From: Sipunculus nudus
Lineage: Eukaryota; Annelida; Sipuncula; Golfingiida; Sipunculidae
Direction: 5' to 3'
Assembly (NCBI GenBank): GCA_026874595.1
Contig: CM049306.1
Coordinates: 105,725,142-105,789,141 of the forward strand
Length of the DNA: 64,000 bases
Shown: positions 1 to 12,625 of the stretch, in pieces
Layout: the number at the start of each line of letters is the position of its first letter
How positions within the stretch are numbered: the first letter of the stretch is position 1
Program-made: the position numbers and the translations under genes
The notes under the pieces: model-generated
Told to the model about the DNA's origin: nothing
The model's input: only the letters and a program-made list of their open reading frames with translations
Database searches by the model: none

Positions 1-3000
1 AGTATGGTACACATAGTAGAACACTTGTTATTTATTTGCACAGGTTGATACTGTACCCTCCACATACTTAATGTGATGCAGTGGTCCATGAAAGACGTAC
101 AAGTCGTAGATAACTGTCTGCCATTGCTCTAGCTCTGTGGTATTTGTGGCAGCATGCACTGGAGGTTAAGAAGAGGTTGTGTTTTTGATCCTTTGATATT
201 TACAAGTAGAGAGATATCATTACTTATATACGAGTTCAGGTGGAAGAGGCAGGGCTCAGAGCCAGGTCTCCCTATCACTGAGAATATACCCATGTTTTTA
301 TCAGCTGGTTCATGTGACTAACCTGGGAGGGGTTTTCTTCAAGGGCTTGTTATAAATGTCAGGTGTCTCAAGTAGCAAGCTTTATAAGGACATTTGTCTA
401 TCACCACTTGTCTATTGATAGTGTTCCAATTTAATTTCAGCAGTCAGTTCCTAATTTATCTCTGCTTTATCTGAAAAAGGTTCAAAAATGCTTACAAATC
501 CTTGAAAATAAATTATATTTATTTAACTAAAGGCCTTTAAAATGCTTATATTCATAAGCAATTGTTTCAAATTTCTGTAGGAACACCTTGAATCATAATC
601 TGATAGACAAGAAAAGCAAGGTACACTTTCAACATATCTACAAATAGCTCATTATAATTGGAAGAAAAACTTACTGGTGAAAAAAGGAAAAAAGAGAGAA
701 AATTTGAATTAGAACTTACATATGAAAATGGTTAAAAAAAAGGGAGTCAGTTGTAAGTAAAACTTGAACATGATAATGGTGGAAAGAAATAGCACAACCT
801 GGAAACAAAACTTAAACATGGAAATGGTGAATAAATATTGCTTAGTGAGAAAAGATGTGTTAAGGGATATGTAAGGTCACTAAGGTGACCATGTACACAA
901 ACCTTCTAGAATATATTAAATTTATCCTTGAAAACTGTAAATTAAAATCTAGACATTTGTTTGTAATGCAGTGAGAGAAAGCGTTTCGTACTAGTGTTTA
1001 GAATTTGAGATTGATGAAGATTTTGATTAATTATTCCATGGTTTGAACTAATGTGATAAAATTGATTAGACATATTGTTGGCATTGTGAAAAAGTAGAAA
1101 TTATGTGAATGTGCAGCCTCAACTTTTATTCTGATACACTATGTCCACTGGGGTTAGGAAAGCATATTTGAGCAAAAATCTGTTTCATAATCTGATCCAA
1201 GAAATGCACCTCATTGGCTTATACTTTGTATTGTACAGTTTGTATGATGTTGTTAAAATAATTACTTTTTTGACTGGTAGGCTTTCATATTGTTAATGTG
1301 ATTTGATTAGATTGGAAGATTCAACTTTCAAATTATTACATGTGCCTAAGTTGTAACTGCCAATTTTATTATGTATTGTTATTGATTTTAAAGAATATTT
1401 ATAAGAAGGAAAGAACTGGTTTAAACAGTCTACATCATTTTGATACTCAAATACATGTACCAGGTTTCTCACCAAATGCTGTGAAATTCTAGATAATTTG
1501 CAGTTGCACGTTTTTTGCTTGGCACATTTATGACATGATGTCTTGTTGACCCAGTACAGGTCCATCTGGTATAATTACAGTGTTGTAATGCCCAGGGTTA
1601 TTCATGTATGACCAGGTCCACTGGGCTCATTAGAGATTAACACCCAGAGTTGTAATTAAGATCAGCCCATTATTTACTGCTAATGCTGAGTAAAACAATG
1701 TTTCGGTCATTACAATTACTGTTGGTCATTGGATCAGTAATGTATGTAATATTCATTTGCTACTGCATGTTAGCATTTATGAAAATACAAGTTCCTGCTC
1801 ATGCAGTGAAGGCTTTATGTTAGCTGTTGTTAAATACATTCCATTGCAAATAAACCAATTATGATTAAGGTCTGTTTGGCAGTGTAATTAAACAAAATGT
1901 TCGGGCAGTCATTCAAATGATAACCTCGCACATTCACATTGCTGAATTGTTCATTAGAAGTGGCTGATACACTGAGAGTAAGCGCCAGCTCTAGACAGTG
2001 TATCCAGCTTGTAACAGTTCTTGCCTCCTCACGCAGCCTTAGCCAACACTTCAGCACTTCACCAGCTTGCAGTGATACAGTCTGGTTCAGTTTTTACCAG
2101 TTAGTCCCCTAGACAGTTTTTATGGTTCCTCAGCTATATATCAGTAGCACACCTCATCTCATGGTGTTTTGCTGCACACATCAACCAGCCAGTCATTTTC
2201 TTTTGACAGGATGTGGACATGAAGAGTATTTGGAATCCAAGTTTCAGTTCCCAGCCTCCACAAGACCTAGTTTTTTATGTCAGTGTGAATCTCTTAACTA
2301 GGACTGTAATGTATGCAGATACTTTGTAATATCACATGATGGGCTTTGGGCGTTTTAAGCTGGTATGCAAGTAGGGGTGAATTCTCTTCTAGGTTTCAGA
2401 CAACCTGAGTTTTTGGTTTTTGAATTGGAGCCAGCAAACTTTATCTGAAGGAGTACTATATCTTTAAATAGTATAGTTCAGTAGATCCTTCACTGATAAT
2501 AACATTGTCATGATATATACTGCTGTTAAGCTTATTTGATGAGGTTAAATGCTTGCGTGTTGTTAGCTCATTTTATTACCCATAATATTGTGTAAAATTA
2601 TGGGTTTATTTTATTATATTTTAACACTTAGTAATAATGGTTTATATAAAGGTCATTTAGATAAAAAAAACTATTATACATAGCATCCTCATACACACAA
2701 ACAAGTGCCACCTGTGTATATATCCTCAAATAAGTAATAACTAGTGGCCAGCATGCAGACAGTGACCTACATGGCTGATATGGAATGACATTAAACTCCC
2801 ATTGCCAGCAGACCTATCAACAATCAGCTGTCATCACATATTCATTGCTCAGCAGATATTCTGTTTAGGACAATAATACACTCATGTGCACACACAGTGC
2901 CCTTTACTTTCATTTGAGCAACATGTACATCAAACTACAGGAGTGCTTGTAGGAAGTCTGACCTAAAAATATATTCAGCACTCAGATAAGATAAATACAC

Positions 3001-4939
3001 AAAACCATTGAATGCAGGCCATGCCATCTGGCAGTATCTTATCTGTAATAACACCTGGACTTGTAAATGTGCAAATTATATAATCAGAGAGGTGAATTCT
3101 TGGAAAACTGATCACAGTAACCTATATTTTTTTAGCTACAGGGCAATAACATGAAATTGAGCACCCTGGATCTGTGTACATTTTACATCCAGGATTTTTA
3201 CTTGGAGCCAGTTTACATTAAAGATTCATGTTTTGATGACAGCGTGCAGACATATTCTCCATACATCAATATTACTCATGTCAGTAACTATCAATACAGT
3301 GCAACCATGCATTCAGGAATCTTCTGATAAGAGAGACAGGACCATTCCTTATACATGTACTATTCACAGGTATACATAAACCTTATTTAATGGTTCCCTT
3401 CAATGTTAGATGTTATCCTTTATTGTTCTATGGAAATTTTTGATGAAAATGTGTATTGAAACCCAACCCCAGGGTATTTTGATGTTGCTTCCCTTGGAAC
3501 AATTATATATATGTATACAGAACAAGTAACACCCATCACCATATTGTAACAGTGTGCTCACTTTGCCTACATACTGCCACCTGTTATGCACATGGCATGA
3601 CAACATTTTTCTCTGTGACATCATGAATGGACACACAGAATCAACTGATACCATGAGTCCTTTGCTTTGTGTATATATTACACATATATTACAATAGATC
3701 AAGTTGAACCCATTAGGTAGGTTGGGTTCCTTCCTGAATCTGCTGAACAGACTGTGTTGGTGTTATCATGCCGGCAGCATGGACCAAGTGGCCTAAACAA
3801 AATGTTATCTAGCCATCTAATTCAACAGGAGTGCAGCTGTTTATACAACTAAATGCCAAATGAAATGCACTGTAGAATTTAAATCTAATGTGTGTATAAA
3901 CATAGCAACTTTATGATAAAGTAACTTTTTGTATATCCAGTAATATTCTTTGTATTGATATTCCTTGAATTGTCCCATTACCCATAAAAAATTGTAAATT
4001 ATGTAAAAAGTACTCTGAAATCACATGTGAGAGCTGGGGTCCTGTATTTTAAACGGGTAAAGAACCACCAAGTGCCTCTGTTGACAGAATGTACCAGTTA
4101 ACAGCATTGATTTTTACACTCTAAATAAGTAGTTGTATTCAGTCAAAAGGGGTGAACATGAATGGGTGAAACCTTCCCTCCCCCCCCCCCCCCCCCCTCC
4201 AGTAAGCATCTGTTGATCTCAACGCTGTAAATTGAGTTCAGTAACCATATACACAGGGACAGGCAGGACGTAGTGATTAAGGCATTGGACTCTTGGGCAA
4301 AAGGTCCCCACTTTGAACCCCACTGGAGTCTGAGTGGCAAACTGATGAAATCTCAATTGAACCTCAGAGGTGCCCTCTTATGTCTAAACAAAAGTGTATG
4401 ATGTTTTGATTATTCCAAACCCCATGCATAATGCATATCATATGAAACCTGAAATCCAGAAGGCTCAATAATTACATAATCGTATTGTATGATTACCTTC
4501 ATCCTCATGCAGTAGATAGTGCCACCAACAGGTCATACACATTATCTTAAAAAAACATACACAAGGTGATATATGGTCTACTTCAGATGCCTAATATTGC
4601 CTTCTCTTTTATCATATTGGATTTTTTTGCATCACAAAACTTTCATTGACATATGCAAATAATGCTATGCTTTACAGCATGATTTACATAAAACAGAATT
4701 ACTGTTTATATTATTTTAATGTACAACATGACCATGATTCAAAGTATGGAGAGATGATAATAAATGAAAGAAGAAGTTTTAATCAATCAAATGTATAGTT
4801 TCTGCTGCTTTGTGAAGAATTTGGCATATTTTTTGTCTTAATAGTTCAGAATCATCACCATCCAGCTTTTTGCCAATGTATGATAACTGATATCTTCCTT
4901 TATTGCTTCATTACTTTTAAGTACACTTGGTCTTTGCAG
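1..4939. other. Gene-poor upstream region
   Basis: AT-rich sequence with no convincing coding exon on either strand. Open frames are short and lack codon bias or recognisable motifs. It probably holds upstream intron, 5' UTR or promoter sequence of the PLCXD-like gene, whose first visible exon starts at 4940, but I cannot identify a promoter. It contains a C homopolymer of about 18 bases at 4180-4197 and the SINE-like fragment listed separately. Confidence 0.6.
4255..4345 (+). mobile_element. tRNA-derived SINE-like fragment
   Basis: A tRNA-like block contains an A-box-like TAGTGATTAAGG (about 4270-4281), then about 35 bases later a B-box-like ACTTTGAACCCC (about 4310-4321). This spacing is typical of tRNA-derived SINE heads. 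The sequence cannot be a functional tRNA: no acceptor stem closes around it and the B box departs from GGTTCGANTCC. The 3' body is not delimited. A chance match is possible. Confidence 0.45.
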
Positions 4940-4941
4940 GT

Positions 4942-7210
4942 ATGCTGTTCCTGAGTCCTCTAAACCGCAAAATGCAAATGGCCTTTGGTCTCAATCCTGG
5001 AACAAGAGCCATTATGGAAGGAACTGGGAGCCGACCACCATCACAACAGAGACAAAGGCGCATGAGTGATCCAGAGCTGTGTATGTCATCCACAGAAAGC
5101 CCCAAAAGGAGGAAGAAAAGGAAACGTACAGCAGTGGATGACATGATGCTCTATGGCAGTCCAGACACAGATGAATCAGATACAGAGAGTGATTATGATT
5201 ATGAGCCAATTCCTCGTCCCATTAGCAATAAGAGCACTTTTGTGCCGCTGGGAGTGATTAGTCCAGAATCTGGTTTTGTTCCTATAGTGATCAACCGAGA
5301 AACAATGGAAGAGCATGAACAGCCATTCCCTAATGATCCCTGCGCAGAACCAGAGACAAAACAAATGGTTCCAGTATCCTCCTTTAGTCGTATACGAGCA
5401 GAACACATGGGACGGGGGACTGGGTATGGTTTTTCACCTTTTGGGAGACAGTATGGCGCACAAAGCAGAGGCAGGAACAGTTTTGCCAACATGTGTTCAG
5501 CTGTGAATGATGCCTTCCAGAAGCAAAAGGACAGAGTCCCAACCAGTCATCCAGGGAGAAGACCTTTTGGAGCTCCTCCACAGCAGAATGTGTTCCAACA
5601 AGTAAATCAGAGGTTCATGGCAGGAGGACAGTCCAAATCATTTCATCCACCACAAGATTTGGGTGGTCCTCTTCCTAAACCAGCTTCACAGGCAGCTTGG
5701 GCACCCTTGGAACCAGCTCATGAACCTCCAAATAGCTTAGGACTGAATCTCATGTCCAGAGAAGAAAGTGACTCAGGGTTCTGGGACGTGCTTCATGGTC
5801 AAGAATCTGCTGTTAGTACAAGGGAATCTAGTCCATACATGATAAGTTCTCCAGCTTATGAAACAAGTTCTGTGCCTATGAATGAAAAGTCACCCTTTCA
5901 ACAATCAACTCCATTTAGGGCAGGTGCCCCAAGAAGTCGTTTAGGGGCATTTGGTGCAATGCCAGGATTTGGTCAAGGTAGGATGCCTGGTTTTCGAGGT
6001 ATGGGCTCGTCACCCTTTATGAGATCACCGTTAGGCACCCCTGGTTACAGAGAGACTGCTGGTTTAGGCCAGTCCTCACCTATTGATATTCCAACACAAA
6101 GTTCCGTCGTCATCACAGAGATAACTGGTTCTCCAGGAAGTGATACAACTTTGGTTGGTTCTCAGTCTAGTCAAGGTTTAATGTCAGCCATGGAGAGTGA
6201 GCAGCCCACCACAATTCTGAGACCAATACCTGATCCAGAACCACCTGTGATAAATGGGCATGTGGACCCTGTTCCTGTGGAACCACCGGCAGTGACTTCT
6301 AAAACTGAAGAAATCTCACATGAAAGAATTGAACCTGTAAAACAGACTCATGCTAATACCTCTCCATTTCGCAGTCCTAAGAAACCTGGCATCATGCATG
6401 GTCCGCTTGGGTTTTTCCAACGTGAAGAAGTGTTGCGTGAAAAAACTGAACGTGTAAATCAGACTCCTGTGAATGCTTCTCCTGCTCATGTTCCCAGGAA
6501 CACGGGCATCGCTCACGGCCCTCTGGGGGTTTTCCAGCCACCAGGTGCTGGTAGGAATTCCCAGGAGCGAACACTTCCCCTTAAAGAGCCAGATACAGAA
6601 CCAGTAACTTCACGTGCTGAGGGACTATTCAAAGAGGCTGCACAAGGTGTACTTCTTGAGGTAGATAAACCAGCCCCCCAAATGGAAAGTCCCAGTGCAC
6701 TAGTTCCATACAAAGATTTTGTTTCTCATTTGGAAACTAGTGCAGTTGTCCCTCTGACACATGATCTAGGGTTGGCATTGCCTGCTGAGAAGCAAGGTGA
6801 GGCAAGTGTAGCTATTGACCCCGGTGTGGCTGCAGACATGACTGTGGCTGTGCGGGAGGCTGCGGGTGAGCTCTCTATACCTACATCAGAACCATGGGTT
6901 GTGTGTGCTGCTGTTCCTAAAGGCAGCGATGCAGCTGCAGTTGAGAAAGCTGTTAGTAAGGGAGCGTTAATAGCTATCCCAGCATCCCAAGCAGCTTCAG
7001 CGATGAAAGACATGGAAGCAAACACAGATTTGTCATTTGGCTCAGACTCTGGTGGTCTCTCATTCAAAGATGAAGATACTCAAACTATTGCTGATGATGA
7101 CCTGTCTTTTTATGAGATGGAACTTCAGGACTATGAGAAGCTTTCTGATTGGATGGCTGAACTACCTCCACGAATGCACCATGTTCACTTAACTGGACTA
7201 GCAATACCAG
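4942..7210 (+). CDS. PLCXD-like gene, exon 1 (disordered region)
   Basis: One exon of 2269 bp encodes 756 residues plus one base. It is unusually long for an invertebrate internal or first exon and has no stop. It ends CCA G|GTAATG, inside the LAIPGS motif that opens the X domain. Confidence 0.85.
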
Positions 7211-8458
7211 GTAATGTCACTTAAATCAAGAAGCTGTGTTACTAGCATTTTATATTTACATTGACCATGCATTACGTTTTATTTAATTAATTATTTGAGC
7301 TTTCTTTTATTTTGGTTTAATTTTTCTCTGATGTATAATTCTTAAGACCTCATATACATGATTTTATTATTTGAGTCATGAAGATGTAAGATGTTATTGA
7401 AATAAATATAATCACAGTTCAAATGATCATTCAAATGATTGTTTCTGCCAGTTTCACTCAGCATCATAACCTGTTGTCACTTATATAATTATGCTTCAGT
7501 TGATCTTTTTAGAATCTTACTTAAGTGAGACATTTCATGTTTAAAAGATAATGTTCTTAATCTTTCAGGAAGTAACATCACATGTGCCATTGAGGGTGAT
7601 ATGCAGTTGAAAATGGACTTTTCCAAGTGTAACCTAGAGATGCTTGACATCTTGCGTAAACTCCCAGATTTTGCAATCTTCAATGACTTTCGAAAAAGAA
7701 TGAAGCGCATTTGGAAATCATGGATGCCAAAGCAAGCTCTGTCTGTGTACCAGCAGCTTGAGGCCGGAGCTCGCTATCTAGATATCCAGGTCGCTAAGTA
7801 TCAAAAGCAGTTCTATGGAGAGCATGGTCTGTACACAAGAGAATTCAAAGTCTACTTAAACCAGATCGTTGAATTCCTCGATGAACATCCAAAAGAGGTG
7901 GTCATCCTCCATTTTAAGAAATTGAATGGTTATAATCGCAGGGATAAGCGTAATCTGTTGACAGATCTGTTCGCTGCTTTTGGACGAAAACTCTGCTCCA
8001 GTGTCAACATGTACAAGTTGACGTTATCGTATATGTGGCAGCATAAGAAACAGGTCATTGTCATTTTCCCCAAAGCTGACATGGAATACTTCAAAGGACA
8101 TATATTTGATCAGTTTGTTTTTCCAGAAACTTCAGTGAAAATGTCTGAATTATCCAAGAAGCAATCAGTGGAGGATCTTGTAGATCATCTTGACGGTGAA
8201 TATTCCCGCTGGATGCGGACGGACAAATTTAGCATACTGTATGCAGTCTTGTCGCCTGATCTCAACATGGTGTTTGGTGATTACCAGTACAGCTGTATGG
8301 GAGATATGTCAGTAAGAGAAACTGCCCCAAATTTATGTAAGTGGCTGCATGGGAAGAGGAAACTCAATATTGTGGTGCTTGATTTTATTGGTGGTGGGGA
8401 TGTGGTCAAGGCTGTCGTGGAGCTCAATCATCAGAAGAAGGTTGTCACCATAGTCTAA
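4942..8458 (+). CDS. PI-PLC X-domain (PLCXD-like) protein with long disordered N-terminus; probable pseudoenzyme
   Basis: Two coding exons: 4942-7210 and 7569-8458 (intron 7211-7568, GTAATG donor, TCTTTCAG acceptor), about 1052 aa. An acceptor ends at 4939, so the exon starts at 4940. ATG 4942 is the first Met after it, but upstream coding exons cannot be excluded. Residues 1 to about 740 are low-complexity and rich in Pro, Ser and Gly, with a strongly basic PKRRKKRKR (near residue 55), an acidic stretch (DTDESDTESDYDYE) and a duplicated 39-aa block. The C-terminal 310 residues match PLCXD proteins: WMAELP leading into LAIPGS, ARYLDI, GEHGLY, FLDEHPKEVVILHF, and LNIVVLDFI near the end. Family members are about 320 aa and normally carry SHD and an Arg in DLR. 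Here these read SNI (residues 758-760) and DIQ (828-830); His842 is kept. By family this domain cleaves phosphoinositides. Loss of the first His, its Asp and the Arg suggests it does not. Nuclear location is inferred only from the basic cluster. Confidence 0.85.
6388..6540 (+). repeat. Coding tandem duplication within the PLCXD-like N-terminus
   Basis: The motif GIMHGPLGFFQ starts at residue 483 (nt 6388) and GIAHGPLGVFQ at residue 522 (nt 6505), 39 residues apart. The stretches before them (SPFRSPKKP and SPAHVPRNT) and the NQTP/KQTHANTS segments also align. This is a two-copy 39-aa repeat and may be a short linear binding motif. Confidence 0.7.
7569..8458 (+). CDS. PLCXD-like gene, exon 2 (X domain)
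   Basis: 890 coding bases from the acceptor at 7568 to TAA 8456-8458. It encodes the whole X domain from residue 757 to 1052 without further introns. Key positions: Asn759 and Ile760 where the family has His-Asp, Asp828-Ile-Gln830 where the family has Asp-x-Arg, and His842 in GEHGLY. Confidence 0.9.
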
Positions 8459-10693
8459 ATCCAGTACACAAAAATCTGTCTGAGCACACAAGCATTCTGC
8501 AAATGCATCACTAATCCGTCAAATTCATCTTTGCAAGCTTTGATTCAGTGGCTAGGATAGTCATGTAAATCATCAATTATTCATGAGACAGACTGGCCAA
8601 TGAAATAGCCACCTTTACATTGGCTGCATAAAACATATTTATGCTTGGGGAGATTTAAAAACAGTGGTGATAGATAAAGTCAAGCCTGCTATCATGAATA
8701 CATTGGTTTTACCAAGGTATGCAGATATAGCAGCAATGTTCATATACTGTAGTTGTTTTTATACATGTTGGTCATGGGATTCTATGAAATACAGGCATTG
8801 GTGCAGGTTTACCTTATTCAAAGTATAATTTCAGAGTATTTATGTATAACTTAACCCTGAAGTGCGGAAATAGTAGAGCAGGATATATGCGGGTTTCAGA
8901 ATTCTCATATTTTTGCACGCATCATTTTAAAGTGTGTTGGCATGCTTTGATAAGAAAATATATTTATAATATTAGGGTTACCTAGAAACCCATTCATTAT
9001 CTTATATTTTATGTATTCTGGTATATTTAAATCACATTAATTAGAAAAAAATTAATGGTTATGAAACGGGTTCTTACATGGCCCTGCATAATAAACCTTG
9101 TGTTCGACTGTAATATGGCCACACACAAATTTGTATACATCACAATGGTAGCTCAGTTGACTTTCAGGCATGCTGAGCCCGTAGTGTAACTTGTGTTGGG
9201 TCTTTGTCCACTGTCCTTCCATCTGACTGTCATCAGACAGCATCAAAATTGTTAGACAGAGAAAATACTGTACATCCAAACATGTCTTACTGAAATATCT
9301 ATGAATAACTCTCATGGTGATATATGCTATGAGTCATATGGTAAAAACATTCGGCATAATAGTCAAACTCTTGATGTCAAGGCTGTTGAGCAGGTAATTT
9401 GCACTCAATCATAAAGTCTGAGTAATGTACCTCATCATACATATAATCCTGTCAGCATGCAAAGCAAAAGCAGTCCAACAATTTAATTAAAATTGTAAGT
9501 AACAGATATGATATTTCATATAAATAGGTCCATGTTTGTGAAAATACAAAAGCTTCAGTTTCTCAAGAAGTAATTCATTGATTACTTATAACTTATATGA
9601 AGTGGATTGTTTTACATTATGCAGTGTAATATTATTCAGTAGGAAATTGAAAATTGTACATGCATTATTGATTGTCAGTCACCTTTTATAATCTGTGATT
9701 ACATATAGCAATTTTCTATGTAACATTTATATGTAATTTTGAAATGAAATATTTATTCCCCCATTTATTAAGTATATTGTTTGGTGGTGATTATTTATGA
9801 ATATTAAGCTAGACAGGATAAAATATTTCTGTAGGAATGAGATAAATGTTTACAGTGTGATGTATTGTCAGATATTCACATTGCTATCAATAGATCATAT
9901 AACTATACAGTAGTGATAAATGCTGCAGCTCCTACAGTAACAACTTGTGAGTAGTTGAATCTATGTATATATTTAATATGAACATAAGGGCATAATCTTG
10001 TGTGTTTTGCTGGGTGTTTTTCTCCGTTTCCTTTGCTCATTGTAATACAAACATTAAGTGTTTCGTTAAACACCTTATCACATGTTTATGTCTTAAGCTG
10101 AAAAATTGTCTTGTAGGTGTCTTCAGTGCTATGATATATATATATATACTTACACAGGTGACAGAAAATTCTATTCTTGTAATTAATTAGTGAACCACAG
10201 TAGCAACAAGTGCGTTACAGGTATACAGAAAGAAGGGACCTGCTGGTTATGGCACTTATTTGAAGTTGTTTATGACAGTAATTGTGTAATATACAAGTTT
10301 GTATTGAAGAGTTACTATTTTACATAATTTGACATTTGAGACATGATCAAAATTCATACCTCATTCATGGAAGTACTCACTGTCAGAAAGTCTAGTCATG
10401 GACAAGTGAGATTTTACATCTGTCGTGGGATCAGGAATGTTGAAGGTACTCGTGTTAATCAGGTGTTTTCTTCTCTTCATTGTGTTTCAGTAATATTATT
10501 GTAGGCTTTAACCAGAAGTATTTACTCACATGATAACAGTGCTCTTGTGTCATTAGGGTTGCTGTATATCTATAGTGTTTTCTGACGTTGGCTCAATATA
10601 TAGTAAATAGGCAGACTTTATGCCTGACTTATGCTCTAGTTACTGTGGTGACCATTATAAAATTGTTACCATGGTAATGAGGTCATAGCTTAC
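8459..10693. other. 3' UTR and intergenic DNA after the PLCXD-like gene
   Basis: AT-rich, with no coding exon seen. The first AATAAA on the + strand after the stop codon is at 9090-9095, a candidate polyadenylation signal that would give a 3' UTR of about 0.65 kb. No downstream GU-rich element was tested. The rest shows nothing recognisable. Confidence 0.45.
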
Positions 10694-11080
10694 CTGAAAT
10701 AAATTAACCAGGATTTGCAAGACAATGAAATAATTTTACCCAGGGTTTGCGAGACAATGAAATAATTTTACCCAGAGTTTGCAAGACAATGAAATAATTT
10801 TGTCCAAGGTTTGCGAGGCAATGAAAAAATTTTACCCAAGGTTTTTCAAGACAATGAAATAATTTTGTCCAAGGTTTGCAAGACTGAAATAATTTTACCC
10901 AAGGTTTGCAAGACAATGAAATAACATTACCCAAGGTTTGCAAGACAATGAAATAATTTTACCCAAGGTTTGCAAGACAATGAAATAATTTTACCCAAGG
11001 TTTGCAAGACAATGGAATAAATTTACCCAGGGTTTGCAAGACAATGAAATAATTTTACCCAGGGTTTGCAAGGCAGTGAA
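10694..11080. repeat. 32-bp tandem repeat, about 12 copies
   Basis: Consecutive copies of a 32-bp unit with the pieces GGTTTGCAAGACAATGAAAT and AATTTTACCCA. Copies differ at a few positions (GTCCAAGG versus ACCCAGGG; CGAGAC versus CAAGAC), and one copy near 10880 lacks several bases. No spacers, so not a CRISPR-like structure. Confidence 0.9.
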
Positions 11081-11929
11081 ACAAGTCAAATGTTTACTCT
11101 TTCACAGTTTTGTAGTCTGTGGAAAAAGGATTATGGGTAAATCAGCAATTTATGTTTTTACATCTGTTATATCTAACAGTATACCTCACTGGGAGCAGTG
11201 TTAGCTGTTGGTCCAGAAGTCACTATTTGTGTGCATCAGTTTCAGATGTTTGAAGGGTATTTTGGACATGGTTTCCTGAATACAGCGAATGCTATCAGTC
11301 AGTTAATCAACAGGGGTATACATGAATCTCTGTGGTCGTTAATTTGTTAATTTGTTGATTGTTAGATTAAGGCTTTTTTAACACAGTAAAATAGGACTAA
11401 TTACTTGGACCACTATGGTAATTTTCTTACTCAAAGACTTTCTGTGCTGAGTAAGCTAAGTGGGAACTTTTACAGCCAGTAGCACATAGAAATGTAATTT
11501 TAAGCAATTAAGATTCATATTTCTATTATACAGGTGATAAACAAGTCATGATGAGGTGCAGTATCTTGTAAATCTCAGGGTTTAGTCTGTGTGACCAGTT
11601 TAGTTCTTCCTGTGGTGCCCTCTCTGGAACAGCAGGAAACCATGTCCATGTCACTTTTGTAGTCATACTTCAGCATCATATATTTTGATATTTTAACTCA
11701 GTTGAATCTCTGCTGTTAATTTGAATGTTACATCAATAATACTACATGTTATTATATGCAAATGTTGCTTTACAAAGCAATATTCTGATGATATGCAATG
11801 GAATTTAGACCTGAGATCCATAGTCCTTATCTTGTACAAGAGACGGGATGTGGAATTTCCATGCAGCTATATAGGTTGGATGTGGATACTTTATACAGAC
11901 ACCTACCTTGTATTTATCCATTAATATAG
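11081..11929. other. Intergenic, nothing recognised
   Basis: Unique-looking AT-rich DNA between two tandem arrays. No coding or RNA signal that I can support. Confidence 0.5.
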
Positions 11930-12625
11930 TGTAGTGTAATGGGTGAAAATAAAAGCATTCATTATGATAATATAATGGACATTAACAATAATAATACATC
12001 TGTTATCATTACATGATGGAAGTGAACAGGAATTCATCCGCTATCATAATGGATGTAGGCAACTGCTGATTCACCATCCTATCTTTATGTAGCCATTATA
12101 ATACCATATAATACCATACATAAATGGATGTATACAACATATCATCCATTATAATACCATAATGTTTGTATTCAACAGAACATCCATTTTGATTCCACAA
12201 TCGGTGTTTACAACAGTTATCCTTTATAATACCATAATGGGTGTTTACAACTTGAACCATTACACTACCATAATGATACATGTATATAACACACTATAGT
12301 TCATCCATTATAAACCATAATGAATATATACAATGGTTCACCCATTATAACACAATATTAATGTATGTATATGACAGTTCATCCATCATAAAACCATAAT
12401 GGATATATACAAAGGTTCATTAATTACAACTATAATGGATACATGTATATAACAGTTCATTCATTATAATACAGTAATGGATATGTACAACAAAACATCT
12501 ATTATAATGCCATAAAGGAAGTCTACAACAATTATTCTTCCATAATGGGTGTATACACCAATTCATCCATTATAATACCAGAATGGATGTGTACAGCAAT
12601 TCGCCCTTTGTAACAATGGATGTCA
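11930..12625. repeat. Degenerate tandem repeat of about 38 bp with internal palindromic halves
   Basis: About 18 diverged units built around CATCCATTATAATACCATAA followed by TGGATGTATACAACAGTT. CCATTAT and ATAATGG are inverted halves, so each unit can form a short hairpin. Copies are much less alike than in the 39-bp and 51-bp arrays, which suggests an older array. Confidence 0.75.

Noticed and set aside
4917-7067. Minus-strand open frames opposite the PLCXD-like exon
   Set aside because: Shadows of the 765-codon sense frame. No motifs.
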